Shown: positions 35,648 to 43,666 of the stretch, piece by piece | How the letters are laid out: each line of letters begins with the position of its first letter | Position numbering within the stretch: the stretch's first letter is position 1 | NCBI GenBank assembly: GCA_019359125.1 | Contig: JAHHHY010000001.1 | Location: forward strand, 496,001-560,000 | Direction of reading: 5' to 3' | Source of the DNA: Pleurocapsa minor GSE-CHR-MK 17-07R | Lineage (GTDB): Bacteria; Chloroflexota; Anaerolineae; Aggregatilineales; Phototrophicaceae | Length of the DNA: 64,000 bases | Translations under genes and position numbers: made by a program | Notes under the pieces: generated by a model | The model's input: only the letters and a program-made list of their open reading frames with translations | The model's database searches: none | Told to the model about the DNA's origin: nothing

Positions 35648-36223
35648 GTGGATAAGGCAAGATGCGGATGGGTGGCGCCGGACGATGCGCTGTATACCCG
35701 CTATCACGATGTGGAATGGGGCGTGCCCGTGAAAGAAGACCATGCCTTGTTCGAGCGCATCACGCTGGAGGGCGCACAGGCTGGTTTGAGCTGGATCACC
35801 GTGCTGCGCAAACGTGAACGCTATCGACAGGTGTTTGCCGGATTTGATCCGGTGAAAGTGGCTGAGTTCGATGATGCCAAAGTGGCTGAGTTGATGGCCG
35901 ATCCTGGCATTATCCGTAACCGCGCCAAGATCATGGCAACCATCAATAACGCGGCCCGTTTCCGTGACATACAGGCCCGTTATGGCACATTCTCATCGTT
36001 CCTGTGGGAATTTGTGGATGGCAAAACCGTCCATAATTCATGGCGCAGCCTGGGCGAACTTCCCGCTGAAACAGAAACGTCTCGCCGGATGAGCAAAACC
36101 TTGCTCAAAGCGGGCTTTAAATTCGTCGGCCCCACCATCTGCTACGCCATGATGCAGGCCTGTGGCCTGGTCAATGACCATACAATCGACTGCTTCCGTT
36201 ATGCCGAACTGAAAGATGGCTAA
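35648..36223 (+). CDS. tag: DNA-3-methyladenine glycosylase I
   Basis: The protein has 191 residues, starting at GTG 35648 behind a GGGAGGG box. Tag motifs are KARCGWVAPDDALYTRYHDV, EWGVPVKEDHALFERITLEG with the catalytic Glu, AQAGLSWITVLRKRERYRQV, and NDHTIDCFRY. Cys and His residues at both ends would bind the structural zinc. It removes 3-methyladenine from alkylated DNA. It follows menH by 12 nt on the same strand, although the functions are unrelated. Its stop overlaps the convergent alcohol dehydrogenase gene in CTAA. Confidence 0.94.
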   Translation: MDKARCGWVAPDDALYTRYHDVEWGVPVKEDHALFERITLEGAQAGLSWITVLRKRERYRQVFAGFDPVKVAEFDDAKVAELMADPGIIRNRAKIMATINNAARFRDIQARYGTFSSFLWEFVDGKTVHNSWRSLGELPAETETSRRMSKTLLKAGFKFVGPTICYAMMQACGLVNDHTIDCFRYAELKDG

Positions 36224-37371
36224 CGGGCAGCCTTCAGGATCGCGACCAGTTCCTCGTGCGTCAGCTTGACAGGGTTCCCCTGCATCGAGCTGGCGCCGGC
36301 AGATTTTTGGGCGATCACTTCGATGTCAGTTTCCTGCACATTGAACTCGCGCAGCGGCGGGATATCCAGCCTGCGCGTCAGCTCATGTACCCACTGCGCC
36401 CCGTCTTGTGCCACAGCGGCTGAATCACCGGTCACGAGGCGCGCAATTTCGCCATAGCGTGACAACTTGTCTGACTGTGGCTCGCGGGCTTGCAGCGCAG
36501 AAATATTCGCCACCATTACATGGGGCAGCAGACAGGCGCAGATGGCCCCATGCGGTGCCTCAAACATGCCGCCGATCACCGCTGCGAAGCCATGAACGGC
36601 GCCCAACTTTGCATTGGCCAGCGACAGGCCGCCAAACAGTGCCGCCAGCGACATATCTTCACGCGCCTGTTCGTTCGCTCCATTGGCGAATGCCGCCTCA
36701 AGCGATCGTGAGGCGCGCACGATGCCTTCTCTGGCAATCGCGTCGGTCAGCGGATTCGCCTTGTTTGAAACGTACGGCTCGATACACTGCGTGAGGGCAT
36801 CCATTCCCGTGTATGCCGTGATATTCGGGGGCATCTCCACGGTGAGCAGCGGATCGACAATCGCGGCGCGCGGCAGCATACTGGCGCTGCGCAGGCTCAC
36901 CTTGACGCGGTTTTCTGCCGATGACAGCACCGCATTTGCGGTCACCTCACTGCCTGTGCCGCTGGTGGTGGGTACTGCAATGACGGGCAGCGAAGGCTTC
37001 GTAAGCGGTTTCCCCCGTCCAATGACCTCAAGATAGTCCAGCGCCACCCCATCGTGCACCGCCAGCGCGCCAATTGCCTTGGCCAGGTCGAGCGCACTTC
37101 CTCCACCCACGCCAACTACAACCTCGATGCCCGCTTCTCTGGCGCGCGCTGAGGCCGATTCAGCGGCCTCTATCGTTGGCTCACCGGACGAAAGCTGCAC
37201 CGTCACCTTCAACCCGGCGCTTTCCAGCAGCGTCGTCATCGGGGCGGCGCGCTTTGCGCTCCCTGCAACGAGCATGACATTCGTGCCGAACGACGCGGCA
37301 ATCTTGCCCAGTTCTGACGCGGCGCCAGCACCAAAATAGATACGCGTCGCGGTCGCAAACTCAAAGCGCAT
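36220..37371 (-). CDS. Iron-containing alcohol dehydrogenase
   Basis: The protein has 383 residues of the group III (Fe-ADH) family. The NAD(P) motif GVGGGSALDLAKAIGAL is followed by VIAVPTTSGTGSEVTANAV. Metal ligands lie in KLGAVHGFAAVIGG and EAPHGAICACLLPHVM, plus the Asp of IVDPLLTVEMPP. The real substrate (alcohol, lactaldehyde, maleylacetate or other) cannot be fixed from motifs. It is followed by an unrelated small monooxygenase-like gene upstream on the same strand (17-nt gap), so the three minus-strand genes 36220-38185 probably form one transcript. Confidence 0.9.
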   Translation of the reverse strand: MRFEFATATRIYFGAGAASELGKIAASFGTNVMLVAGSAKRAAPMTTLLESAGLKVTVQLSSGEPTIEAAESASARAREAGIEVVVGVGGGSALDLAKAIGALAVHDGVALDYLEVIGRGKPLTKPSLPVIAVPTTSGTGSEVTANAVLSSAENRVKVSLRSASMLPRAAIVDPLLTVEMPPNITAYTGMDALTQCIEPYVSNKANPLTDAIAREGIVRASRSLEAAFANGANEQAREDMSLAALFGGLSLANAKLGAVHGFAAVIGGMFEAPHGAICACLLPHVMVANISALQAREPQSDKLSRYGEIARLVTGDSAAVAQDGAQWVHELTRRLDIPPLREFNVQETDIEVIAQKSAGASSMQGNPVKLTHEELVAILKAAR

Positions 37372-37388
37372 GCTGTCTTTCCTCTGGG

Positions 37389-37694
37389 CTATTCGGGTGG
37401 ATTCAGTAAATCGAATTTAGTCGGTGTCCGTGGGCCAGCCATCATCGGTTCCACACGCTCGCGCCAGGCCAGATAGTGCGCGGTTTCGCGGTGCTGAAGC
37501 TGGGCCTCCGGTGAACGATATATTTCGTACAGGGTGAACTGCGAGGGATCCTGCTGATCGCGCAGCAGGTCAAACTGTGCGATGCCTGGTTCCAGTATGC
37601 TGTTACGCGCATTCTCAAGCGTGGCTTCAATAAAGGCATCTGCAAATTCGGGAATCACGGAGATTTTGATAATGACAGCAAACATAAGCCTCAT
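37389..37694 (-). CDS. Antibiotic biosynthesis monooxygenase (ABM) domain protein
   Basis: The protein has 101 residues, a single dimeric ferredoxin-like ABM/YgiN domain: FAVIIKISVIPEFADAFIEA, PGIAQFDLLRDQQDPSQFTL, YEIYRSPEAQLQHRETAHYL and W. Relatives are cofactor-free monooxygenases or LsrG-like isomerases acting on small carbonyl or quinone compounds. The ATG at 37694 overlaps the receiver gene's stop (ATGA). ATG 37685, preceded by GAGG, is an alternative that removes three residues. Confidence 0.8.
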   Translation of the reverse strand: MRLMFAVIIKISVIPEFADAFIEATLENARNSILEPGIAQFDLLRDQQDPSQFTLYEIYRSPEAQLQHRETAHYLAWRERVEPMMAGPRTPTKFDLLNPPE

Positions 37695-38185
37695 CTTTTC
37701 TGTGAATATCTGGGTGTCCGGGTCTTTGCTGGTTTGTTGCCGTCAGCGAGGGTATACAGCAGTCTGAATAGTTCGTCGATCCTGGGCAGTGGCTTCGGCA
37801 GGAACAAATTTGCCCCTGTAATCAGCTTCATTTCTTCAAGCTCATCGTGCTTCACCACATACGCGCTCATCATGGCAATCGGGATTGACCCCAGCACTTT
37901 TGAGCTGCGAATCCAGCGCCCCACATCGACACCGCTGTATTCGCTGCCAGGCGGCATCTGCACATCGAGCAGCGCCAGCTCTGGCATGGGATCAGCAAAG
38001 CCGACTTTGTTGGCCGATTCGATCCAGTTTAACGCCTCATAGGCATCTTTGAGAAACAGAGGCTGTATGTTGCGAAACGCAAATAAATCACCCAGAACGA
38101 GCCTGAGTCCCTCTGTGTCTTCCAATACCAGCCACGTAGGCATAGCCATTTTCCCTGGAACGGATCGCTCCGTATCACCCGACAT
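37691..38185 (-). CDS. Single-domain response-regulator receiver
   Basis: The protein has 164 residues, one CheY-like receiver with no output domain. The acid pocket is LVLEDTEG (Glu22, Asp23), the phospho-acceptor is Asp74 in LALLDVQMPPG, the switch Ser107 sits in IAMMSAYV, and Lys131 lies in LFLPKPLPR. An insertion around SEYSGVDVGRW follows the phosphorylation site. No kinase is adjacent. ATGs at residues 13 and 15 are possible later starts. It is the first gene of the minus-strand group with the ABM protein and Fe-ADH. Confidence 0.85.
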   Translation of the reverse strand: MSGDTERSVPGKMAMPTWLVLEDTEGLRLVLGDLFAFRNIQPLFLKDAYEALNWIESANKVGFADPMPELALLDVQMPPGSEYSGVDVGRWIRSSKVLGSIPIAMMSAYVVKHDELEEMKLITGANLFLPKPLPRIDELFRLLYTLADGNKPAKTRTPRYSQKR

Positions 38186-38533
38186 ATTGCTTTCTGGTCA
38201 AAAAATCGCAGTCCCGACACGAAAGATTAACAGCCTGCTATGGGAACGTATACCCCAACACAGCCTTAACACTATCGTACTCGCTTACGGTCTGTCTGCA
38301 ACAATGGTTTCCTTTAGAAGTCCAAACAGTTTGTCGACTGTGTGAGACGGAAAGTTTCGATGTAAGGAAAGCTTATCAGCCTTTAATGAGATCTGGCCCA
38401 TGTTCTGTGAAGAGATTGCATCAGATATCGCTGAGAATTATTGAAAACTTCCCCTCTTTTTAGATGAGAATGTACGATAACCACACGCACCACCCTGTGG
38501 TACACTGTTGCGACAGCCATACTCTGTTTGTAC
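38186..38533 (+). other. Intergenic region between divergent receiver and C26 hydrolase genes
   Basis: This 348-nt gap is more AT-rich than the genes around it. It holds the minus-strand promoter listed separately. On the plus side I see an AT-rich tract around 38440-38475 and a small inverted repeat ACCAC-CCT-GTGGT near 38490, but no convincing -35/-10 pair for the rightward operon. No RNA gene or riboswitch fold was recognised. Confidence 0.5.
38274..38301 (-). promoter_or_regulatory. Promoter of the receiver-ABM-ADH genes
   Basis: On the minus strand, TTGCAG (38301 to 38296) and TACGAT (38279 to 38274) are spaced by 16 nt. The predicted leader is about 80 nt. Confidence 0.45.
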
Positions 38534-39271
38534 ATGCAAAGGTGGTGCGCTATCAGACCGCTGATCGGAATCCCAACCTTCCACGACACCTCACTGCCCG
38601 AGAAGCTGCCCGAGCGCTTTGGCATGAGCCGTCCGTATATCACTGCGCTTGATGCTGCCGGTGCGGCACCTGTACTGCTGCCGCTTGCTCTTGGGGCCGA
38701 TGCCCTGCGTGCCATTTTTGACCGCCTGGATGGTGTATTCTTTGCCGGCGGCGGTGATGTCAACCCTGCCTGCTACAGCCAGGTTCCACATGAGAAAACC
38801 GAAGGCATCGACAGACTGCGCGACGACACCGAGCAGCTATTGGCCAAATGGGCTCTTGAAACGCGCAAGCCCGTGCTTGGCGTTTGCCGTGGCGTTCAGA
38901 CCCTGAATGTGGCTGCTGGCGGGACATTGATTCAGGATGTCAACATTCAGGTTCCCCAGGCCATTCGCCATCAGTATTTCCCTGACAAGCCGCGTGACTT
39001 TGTCGCGCATGAGATCAGCACAATCACCGGGACATCCCTGAGCACCATTTTGGGTCTTCAGGCGAGGGTGAACAGCTTTCACCATCAGGCGGTCGACCGC
39101 GTGGCTAACGGATTCACGGTCAGTGCGATTGCCCCGGATGGTGTTGTGGAGGCGATTGAAGGCAGCGATACCAGTCGCTTCCTGATCGGTGTGCAGTGGC
39201 ATCCCGAGAGCCTGATCACCTTCGATGACAGCATGCTGAATCTGTTCAAGACCTTTGTGAACGCAGCATAA
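38534..39271 (+). CDS. Peptidase C26 gamma-glutamyl hydrolase, PuuD-like
   Basis: With ATG 38534 the protein has 245 residues; a TTG at 38528 is also in frame. It is a class I glutamine-amidotransferase-like hydrolase: IRPLIGIPTFHDTSLPEKLP, VFFAGGGDVNPACYSQ, nucleophile Cys118 in LGVCRGVQTLNVAAGG, NSFHHQAVDRVANGF, and His223/Glu225 in GVQWHPES. PuuD-type enzymes cleave gamma-glutamyl amide bonds. The usual Shine-Dalgarno position is poor. It heads a tight five-gene set with a subtilase, an esterase and two ATP-grasp ligases, so it may trim or recycle a gamma-linked product rather than serve putrescine breakdown. Confidence 0.88.
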   Translation: MQRWCAIRPLIGIPTFHDTSLPEKLPERFGMSRPYITALDAAGAAPVLLPLALGADALRAIFDRLDGVFFAGGGDVNPACYSQVPHEKTEGIDRLRDDTEQLLAKWALETRKPVLGVCRGVQTLNVAAGGTLIQDVNIQVPQAIRHQYFPDKPRDFVAHEISTITGTSLSTILGLQARVNSFHHQAVDRVANGFTVSAIAPDGVVEAIEGSDTSRFLIGVQWHPESLITFDDSMLNLFKTFVNAA

Positions 39272-39300
39272 CCCTGAATGCATTTCATGAAACAGGCGTG

Positions 39301-40446
39301 ATGCTTCAGCGCCCGTATCGACTTCACGTGCACACCCCTGCCCTGCTGCCGTTGTCCGAGCGTATGTCTGCGGACCATGCTGCAACAGGTGCAGGGGTTA
39401 CGATTGCATTCATCGATTCCGGTTTCTACCCACATCCGGATATTCGAGGACGTGTTCGTCTGCATGTGGATGCCACCGATGAAATTCCCAAAATCAGCAA
39501 TGCCAGATTTGGCCGACCAGCCTGGTATGCGTGGCATGGCCAGATGACCAGTGTGATTGCCTGTGGCAATGGGTCACTGTCGTCCGGGCGCTTCAGCGGA
39601 CTAGCCTCTCGTGCCTCGATGGTGCTGGTGAAAGTCAGCACGCGTACGCGCCAGATCAAAGAGCCGGATATCCTGCGCGGCCTGCGCTGGATCAGCGAGA
39701 ATGCAAAAGCGGCCAACATTCGCATCGTCAATGTCAGCGTGGGCGGCGATTTCCCTTCAGACGACCCGGAGCATCCACTCTACGTCCAGATGCGGCAGCT
39801 GGAAGCACAAGGGGTGCTGGTGGTGTGTGCTGGCGGGAATGGTGGTCGCGAACACCTCGTGCCACCGGCCAGTGCATCGACTGCGCTGACAGTTGGCGGC
39901 TATGACGACCTCAATTCGCCCAATCCTGGAATCTGGCAGCCGTATCATCACGATTTTGGCCGGGATGTGGCCGGGGCACAGAAGCCGGATATACTTGGCT
40001 CGGCGCGCTGGATCGTGTCTCCGTTTCTGCCTGGTACCACGGCCGCCAGCGAGGCTGTTGTGCTGGCCAGCATGCTGGATGCCGTCGATTCCGGCGACGA
40101 ACGGGCCGCGCAGGCGGTGTTGACCGCGCATCATGCTATGTTTGGCCTGCCCGAAGCGGCGCAATTGCACGATCCGGAGGTCATCGCCGTGCTTCAGGCG
40201 ACCATTGACCGACTGAAACTGGTCGATAGCGCCCATCAGTTCGTTGACGGCACCTCCGTCAGTGCGGCGATTGTGTCATCCATCGCGGCTCAGATGCTTG
40301 AAGTTAATTCCGGTTTGTCTCTTGCCGAGATTCGCTATGTGCTCAGGCAAACCGCGGTGCGTTTCCCGGATTACCCGCATGAGCGACAAGGCGCGGGCTG
40401 TATTGCAGGTGCTGCCGCAGTGGCAGCCGTAAGGAAATCAGGATGA
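39301..40446 (+). CDS. S8 subtilisin-like serine protease without signal peptide
   Basis: The protein has 381 residues from ATG 39301 (a GTG precedes it directly). The triad is complete: Asp39 in GVTIAFIDSGFYPHPD, His79 in YAWHGQMTSVIACGNG, and Ser319 in DGTSVSAAIVSSIAAQ, with the oxyanion Asn in VVCAGGNGGREHL. The protein starts directly with the mature-like fold. There is no secretion signal and no recognisable I9 propeptide, so it should be cytoplasmic. About 60 residues are inserted between the oxyanion and Ser regions. It lies 29 nt after the C26 gene and overlaps the esterase start by 4 nt. Confidence 0.88.
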   Translation: MLQRPYRLHVHTPALLPLSERMSADHAATGAGVTIAFIDSGFYPHPDIRGRVRLHVDATDEIPKISNARFGRPAWYAWHGQMTSVIACGNGSLSSGRFSGLASRASMVLVKVSTRTRQIKEPDILRGLRWISENAKAANIRIVNVSVGGDFPSDDPEHPLYVQMRQLEAQGVLVVCAGGNGGREHLVPPASASTALTVGGYDDLNSPNPGIWQPYHHDFGRDVAGAQKPDILGSARWIVSPFLPGTTAASEAVVLASMLDAVDSGDERAAQAVLTAHHAMFGLPEAAQLHDPEVIAVLQATIDRLKLVDSAHQFVDGTSVSAAIVSSIAAQMLEVNSGLSLAEIRYVLRQTAVRFPDYPHERQGAGCIAGAAAVAAVRKSG

Positions 40447-41162
40447 GACGCGAGTATCACCGCTGGCAAAGCCCTTCACTTGGGCGCGATATGGAAATGC
40501 TGGTCTTTGGCCATGCGGGTGCCCGTGTGCTGGTCTTCCCCACCAGCAAAGGGCGTTTTTTTGAATGGGAAGACCGCGGTATGGTCCATGCACTTGGGCC
40601 GGCGATAGATGACGGCCATTTGCAGTTATTTTGTGTCGATAGTGTGGATGCTGAAAGCTGGTACTGCTACTGGGCTCATCCGGCGGGCCGCGCCAATCGC
40701 CATCAGCAGTATGACGCCTATTTGATACAGGAAGTCATGGCTTTGATGGACAAGGTCAATCCGAATCCCTATACGATCTCTCTGGGGGCCAGCTTTGGCG
40801 CCTATCATGCCATGAATTTTGGCCTGCGCCACCCGGAGCGCGTGCAGCGAATCCTGGCATTCAGCGGTCTGTATGACATTCGGCGCTTTGTTCACGGCCA
40901 CTACGACGACAATGTGTATTTTAACAATCCCATCGATTTTGTTGCGGGAGAAACGGATGAGCGCAGGCTGGCTTTGCTGCGTCAGCTCGATATCATCATG
41001 GCGACCGGCAAGGAAGACTCGCTGATGCCCAGCGCGCGCGCGTTGTCAGCCGCTTTATGGGCAAAAGGTATCGGCAATGCCCTGCGCGAATGGGATGGCT
41101 GGGCTCACGACTGGCCATTCTGGCAAAAAATGTTGTTACTCTATATTGGCGGTCATGATTAA
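40443..41162 (+). CDS. Esterase-family alpha/beta hydrolase
   Basis: The protein has 239 residues of the FrmB/antigen-85-like esterase group. The nucleophile elbow is SLGASFGAYHAMNFGLRHPE (Ser117), and a His at 222 lies in EWDGWAHDWPFW. An early strand reads VFGHAGARVLVFPTSKGRFF. There is no signal peptide. The ATG overlaps the subtilase stop (ATGA), and an ATP-grasp gene follows 29 nt later with a GGGAG box. In this context it may transfer or release an acyl or peptidyl ester, but no substrate can be named. Confidence 0.83.
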   Translation: MRREYHRWQSPSLGRDMEMLVFGHAGARVLVFPTSKGRFFEWEDRGMVHALGPAIDDGHLQLFCVDSVDAESWYCYWAHPAGRANRHQQYDAYLIQEVMALMDKVNPNPYTISLGASFGAYHAMNFGLRHPERVQRILAFSGLYDIRRFVHGHYDDNVYFNNPIDFVAGETDERRLALLRQLDIIMATGKEDSLMPSARALSAALWAKGIGNALREWDGWAHDWPFWQKMLLLYIGGHD

Positions 41163-41191
41163 TTCGCACACTGTGGCTGTGGGAGCGTGCA

Positions 41192-42172
41192 ATGGCTAAA
41201 AAGACTCAGGAACCCCTGAAGGTAGGCATTATTGTTGGCCGTGAGTGGTCTTTCCCTCCGGCTTTCATCAATGAGGTAAACAGCCGTGACCAGGGCGTGG
41301 TGGCTGAATATGTCCGGCTGGGTGGCACCGCCATGGAAGAACCCATCCCGTATCGGGTGATTGTGGACCGTATTTCGCATGAAGTGCCCTACTATCGCAC
41401 CTACCTGAAGCACGCCGCCTTGCAGGGTGTCAAGGTCGTCAACGATCCCTTCATGTGGACCGCTGACGATAAATTCTTCGGCGCTGGCCTGGCCACCAAA
41501 CTGGGAGTGGCATCTCCGCGCACGCTGGTGCTGCCCAATAAAGAGTATGTCCCTGGCATCGTGCCGACTGAAAGCCTGCGCAACCTGATTTTTCCGCTCG
41601 ACTGGCAGTATGTGGCGCAGTATGTGGGCATGCCCTGCATCCTGAAAGATGCACATGGTGGCGGCTGGCGTGATGTGTATGTGATTCACAGTATCGATGA
41701 GCTGATCTGGCGCTATGACCAGTGCGGCCAGCTCACCATGATTGTGCAGGAATTCATTGAGTGGGAAAACTATGCCCGCTGCATGGTGCTGGGTCAGGAA
41801 GAAGTCCACGTGATGAAGTATGACCCCAAGCAGCGCAAGTACTATGACGAACATGACTTCTCACCAGCGCTCTATCAGCGTATCTACGCAGATGCATTGA
41901 CGCTGTGCAAGGCGTTTGGTTACGACATGAACACTGTGGAATTTGCAGTGCGCGAGGGTATCCCCTACGCGATCGACTTTATGAATCCGGCGCCGGACAT
42001 GGATGTGAACTCCCTCGGTCATATGCATTTCCAGTGGATGGTCAAGCATATGGCTGATATGGTGATTCGGCTGGCAAAGTCTGATGCAGGCACGCGCGAC
42101 CGCTACCAGTGGGCGCAGATGCTGCCGAAGCCAGAAGGCAAAACCGCACGAAAACGCGCAAAGTCTGAGTAA
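41192..42172 (+). CDS. ATP-grasp amide/peptide ligase (RimK-like)
   Basis: The protein has 326 residues. An N-terminal pre-ATP-grasp domain (KVGIIVGREWSFPPAFINEV) is followed by the ATP-grasp core: MPCILKDAHGGGWRDVYVI with the phosphate-gripping Lys and glycine loop, MIVQEFIEWENYARCMVLG, VEFAVREGIPYAIDFMNPAP with the metal-binding Asp and Asn. The tail is rich in Lys and Arg. ATP-grasp enzymes join a carboxylate to an amine through an acyl phosphate. It precedes a second, permuted ATP-grasp gene by 9 nt. Two ligases in tandem suggest successive additions to one product. Confidence 0.85.
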   Translation: MAKKTQEPLKVGIIVGREWSFPPAFINEVNSRDQGVVAEYVRLGGTAMEEPIPYRVIVDRISHEVPYYRTYLKHAALQGVKVVNDPFMWTADDKFFGAGLATKLGVASPRTLVLPNKEYVPGIVPTESLRNLIFPLDWQYVAQYVGMPCILKDAHGGGWRDVYVIHSIDELIWRYDQCGQLTMIVQEFIEWENYARCMVLGQEEVHVMKYDPKQRKYYDEHDFSPALYQRIYADALTLCKAFGYDMNTVEFAVREGIPYAIDFMNPAPDMDVNSLGHMHFQWMVKHMADMVIRLAKSDAGTRDRYQWAQMLPKPEGKTARKRAKSE

Positions 42173-42181
42173 GGATGCTTC

Positions 42182-43534
42182 ATGAAGCGGGATGTCGTCG
42201 ATTTCTATCACAGCCTCATCAATGACCAGACTGCTGCCCTTGCGCGCGAGCAGATGAATGAAGGTCTGCGTCGGCGCAAATGTTATTTCGGCGATCGTCC
42301 GCTGTGCACAGTGCTGCGCCCCAATTTCTATACGCCGGAACAGTGGGCCTATCTGAAATACGAGACTGAGATCGTCCTTGGTGCATTCCGCAAGGCACAT
42401 GCCGCATGCTTCCATAATCCGATTATGCGTGCCCAGCTTGATCTGGAGGCCTATGAGGAAGCGTTGTTCAGCCTCGATATTGGCTTTGACGTGCCGTGGA
42501 CGACGTCGCGCCTCGATTCGTTCTTTACCCTGGACGACATGAAGCTCAAGTTTGTGGAGTACAACGCGGAGACGCCGGCCGGTATCGCATACGATGATGC
42601 TGTGTCAGATGTATTCCTGGAGCTTGACCTGTTCAAAACGTTCAATGAGGCATACCACACGCGCACTTTCCCTGTGCGCCAGGGGCTGTTTCAGTCTCTT
42701 GCAGAGGTCTATCGCCAGTGGGGTGGCGTCGGCATCCCAAACATCGCCATTGTTGACTGGGCCGATGTGCCGACGCTGAATGAGCACGAACTGTGCAAAA
42801 TACATTTCGAGTCTGAAGGCGCGCGCGTCGTGCTGGCCGATCCCCGCGAGCTTGAGTACCGGGGGGGGCGTCTGTATGCGGGGGATTTCGCCATTGACCT
42901 GATCTACAAGCGCGTGCTGTGCAGCGAGCTGATTGAGCGCATGGGGCTTGAGAATCCAATTGTGCACGCCCTGCGCGACCATAATGTGGTCATGTCGAAT
43001 GCCTTCAGCGCCAAGCTGATGGCCAAGAAAGCAAGTTTTGCCTTTCTCAGCGATGAGCGCAATCATTTCCTGTTCAATGCCGACGAGGTGCAGGCCATCG
43101 GGGAACATATTCCCTGGACGCGTCGTGTGGAAGAGCGCGTGACCCAGTTTCATGATCAGCGGATCGATCTGGTTGAATACGTCGCCGATCACCGCGACCA
43201 GTTTGTGCTGAAACCAAACGATGAATATGGCGGCAAGGGCGTCGTCATGGGCTGGGAAGTCACCGATGAGGTATGGGCAGAGACGCTGCGCACAGCACTG
43301 ACAACACCCTTCGTGGTGCAGGAAAAGGTACGCGTGGCCTATGAAGATTACCCGTCTCTGATCGATGATCAGATTGACATCAGTCCCCGGCTCGTGGATG
43401 CCGATCCATTTGTCTTTTTCGGACGCACCACCAGCGGCTGCATGACACGTCTGTCCTCTTCTTCCCTGCTGAATGTGACCGCGGGCGGCGGTTCGATTGT
43501 GCCATCGTTCATCATCTACAAACGAGACGCATAA
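42182..43534 (+). CDS. Circularly permuted ATP-grasp ligase
   Basis: The protein has 450 residues of the circularly permuted type 2 ATP-grasp group. KLKFVEYNAETPAGIAYDDA carries the Glu-x-Asn metal site early in the chain, and the nucleotide lobe comes late: FVLKPNDEYGGKGVVMGWEV, VVQEKVRVAYEDYP, FGRTTSGCMTRLSSSSLLNV, and TAGGGSIVPSFII. Relatives include DUF404/407 and glutathionylspermidine-synthase-like proteins that make amide bonds. AAGGATG serves as ribosome site. It is the last gene of the five-gene operon and is followed by a strong terminator. Confidence 0.85.
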   Translation: MKRDVVDFYHSLINDQTAALAREQMNEGLRRRKCYFGDRPLCTVLRPNFYTPEQWAYLKYETEIVLGAFRKAHAACFHNPIMRAQLDLEAYEEALFSLDIGFDVPWTTSRLDSFFTLDDMKLKFVEYNAETPAGIAYDDAVSDVFLELDLFKTFNEAYHTRTFPVRQGLFQSLAEVYRQWGGVGIPNIAIVDWADVPTLNEHELCKIHFESEGARVVLADPRELEYRGGRLYAGDFAIDLIYKRVLCSELIERMGLENPIVHALRDHNVVMSNAFSAKLMAKKASFAFLSDERNHFLFNADEVQAIGEHIPWTRRVEERVTQFHDQRIDLVEYVADHRDQFVLKPNDEYGGKGVVMGWEVTDEVWAETLRTALTTPFVVQEKVRVAYEDYPSLIDDQIDISPRLVDADPFVFFGRTTSGCMTRLSSSSLLNVTAGGGSIVPSFIIYKRDA

Positions 43535-43559
43535 CGCATTGCGCTGTGGTCAGATAAAA

Positions 43560-43606
43560 GAGAGAGGCGCCCGAAACTTCAACCGGGCGCCTCTCTCTTC
43601 TTGTTG
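43560..43606 (+). terminator. Bidirectional rho-independent terminator
   Basis: A perfect 14-bp GC-rich stem (GAGAGAGGCGCCCG, 43560-43573, with 43584-43597) and a 10-nt loop are followed by TTCTTGTTGT on the plus strand. On the minus strand the same stem is followed by TTTTATCTG, so it can also end the PKD/WD40 gene that converges from the right. Confidence 0.88.
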
Positions 43607-43666
43607 TCTCAGGCAGGAGGGATTGGCCGGTAGTAACCGACCCTGCCCTCCCGCTGCCTTACCGGT

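Noticed and set aside
38186-38533. Riboswitch or small RNA gene in the 348-nt divergent gap
   Set aside because: No known aptamer core or promoter-plus-terminator unit could be recognised; only short inverted repeats are present.
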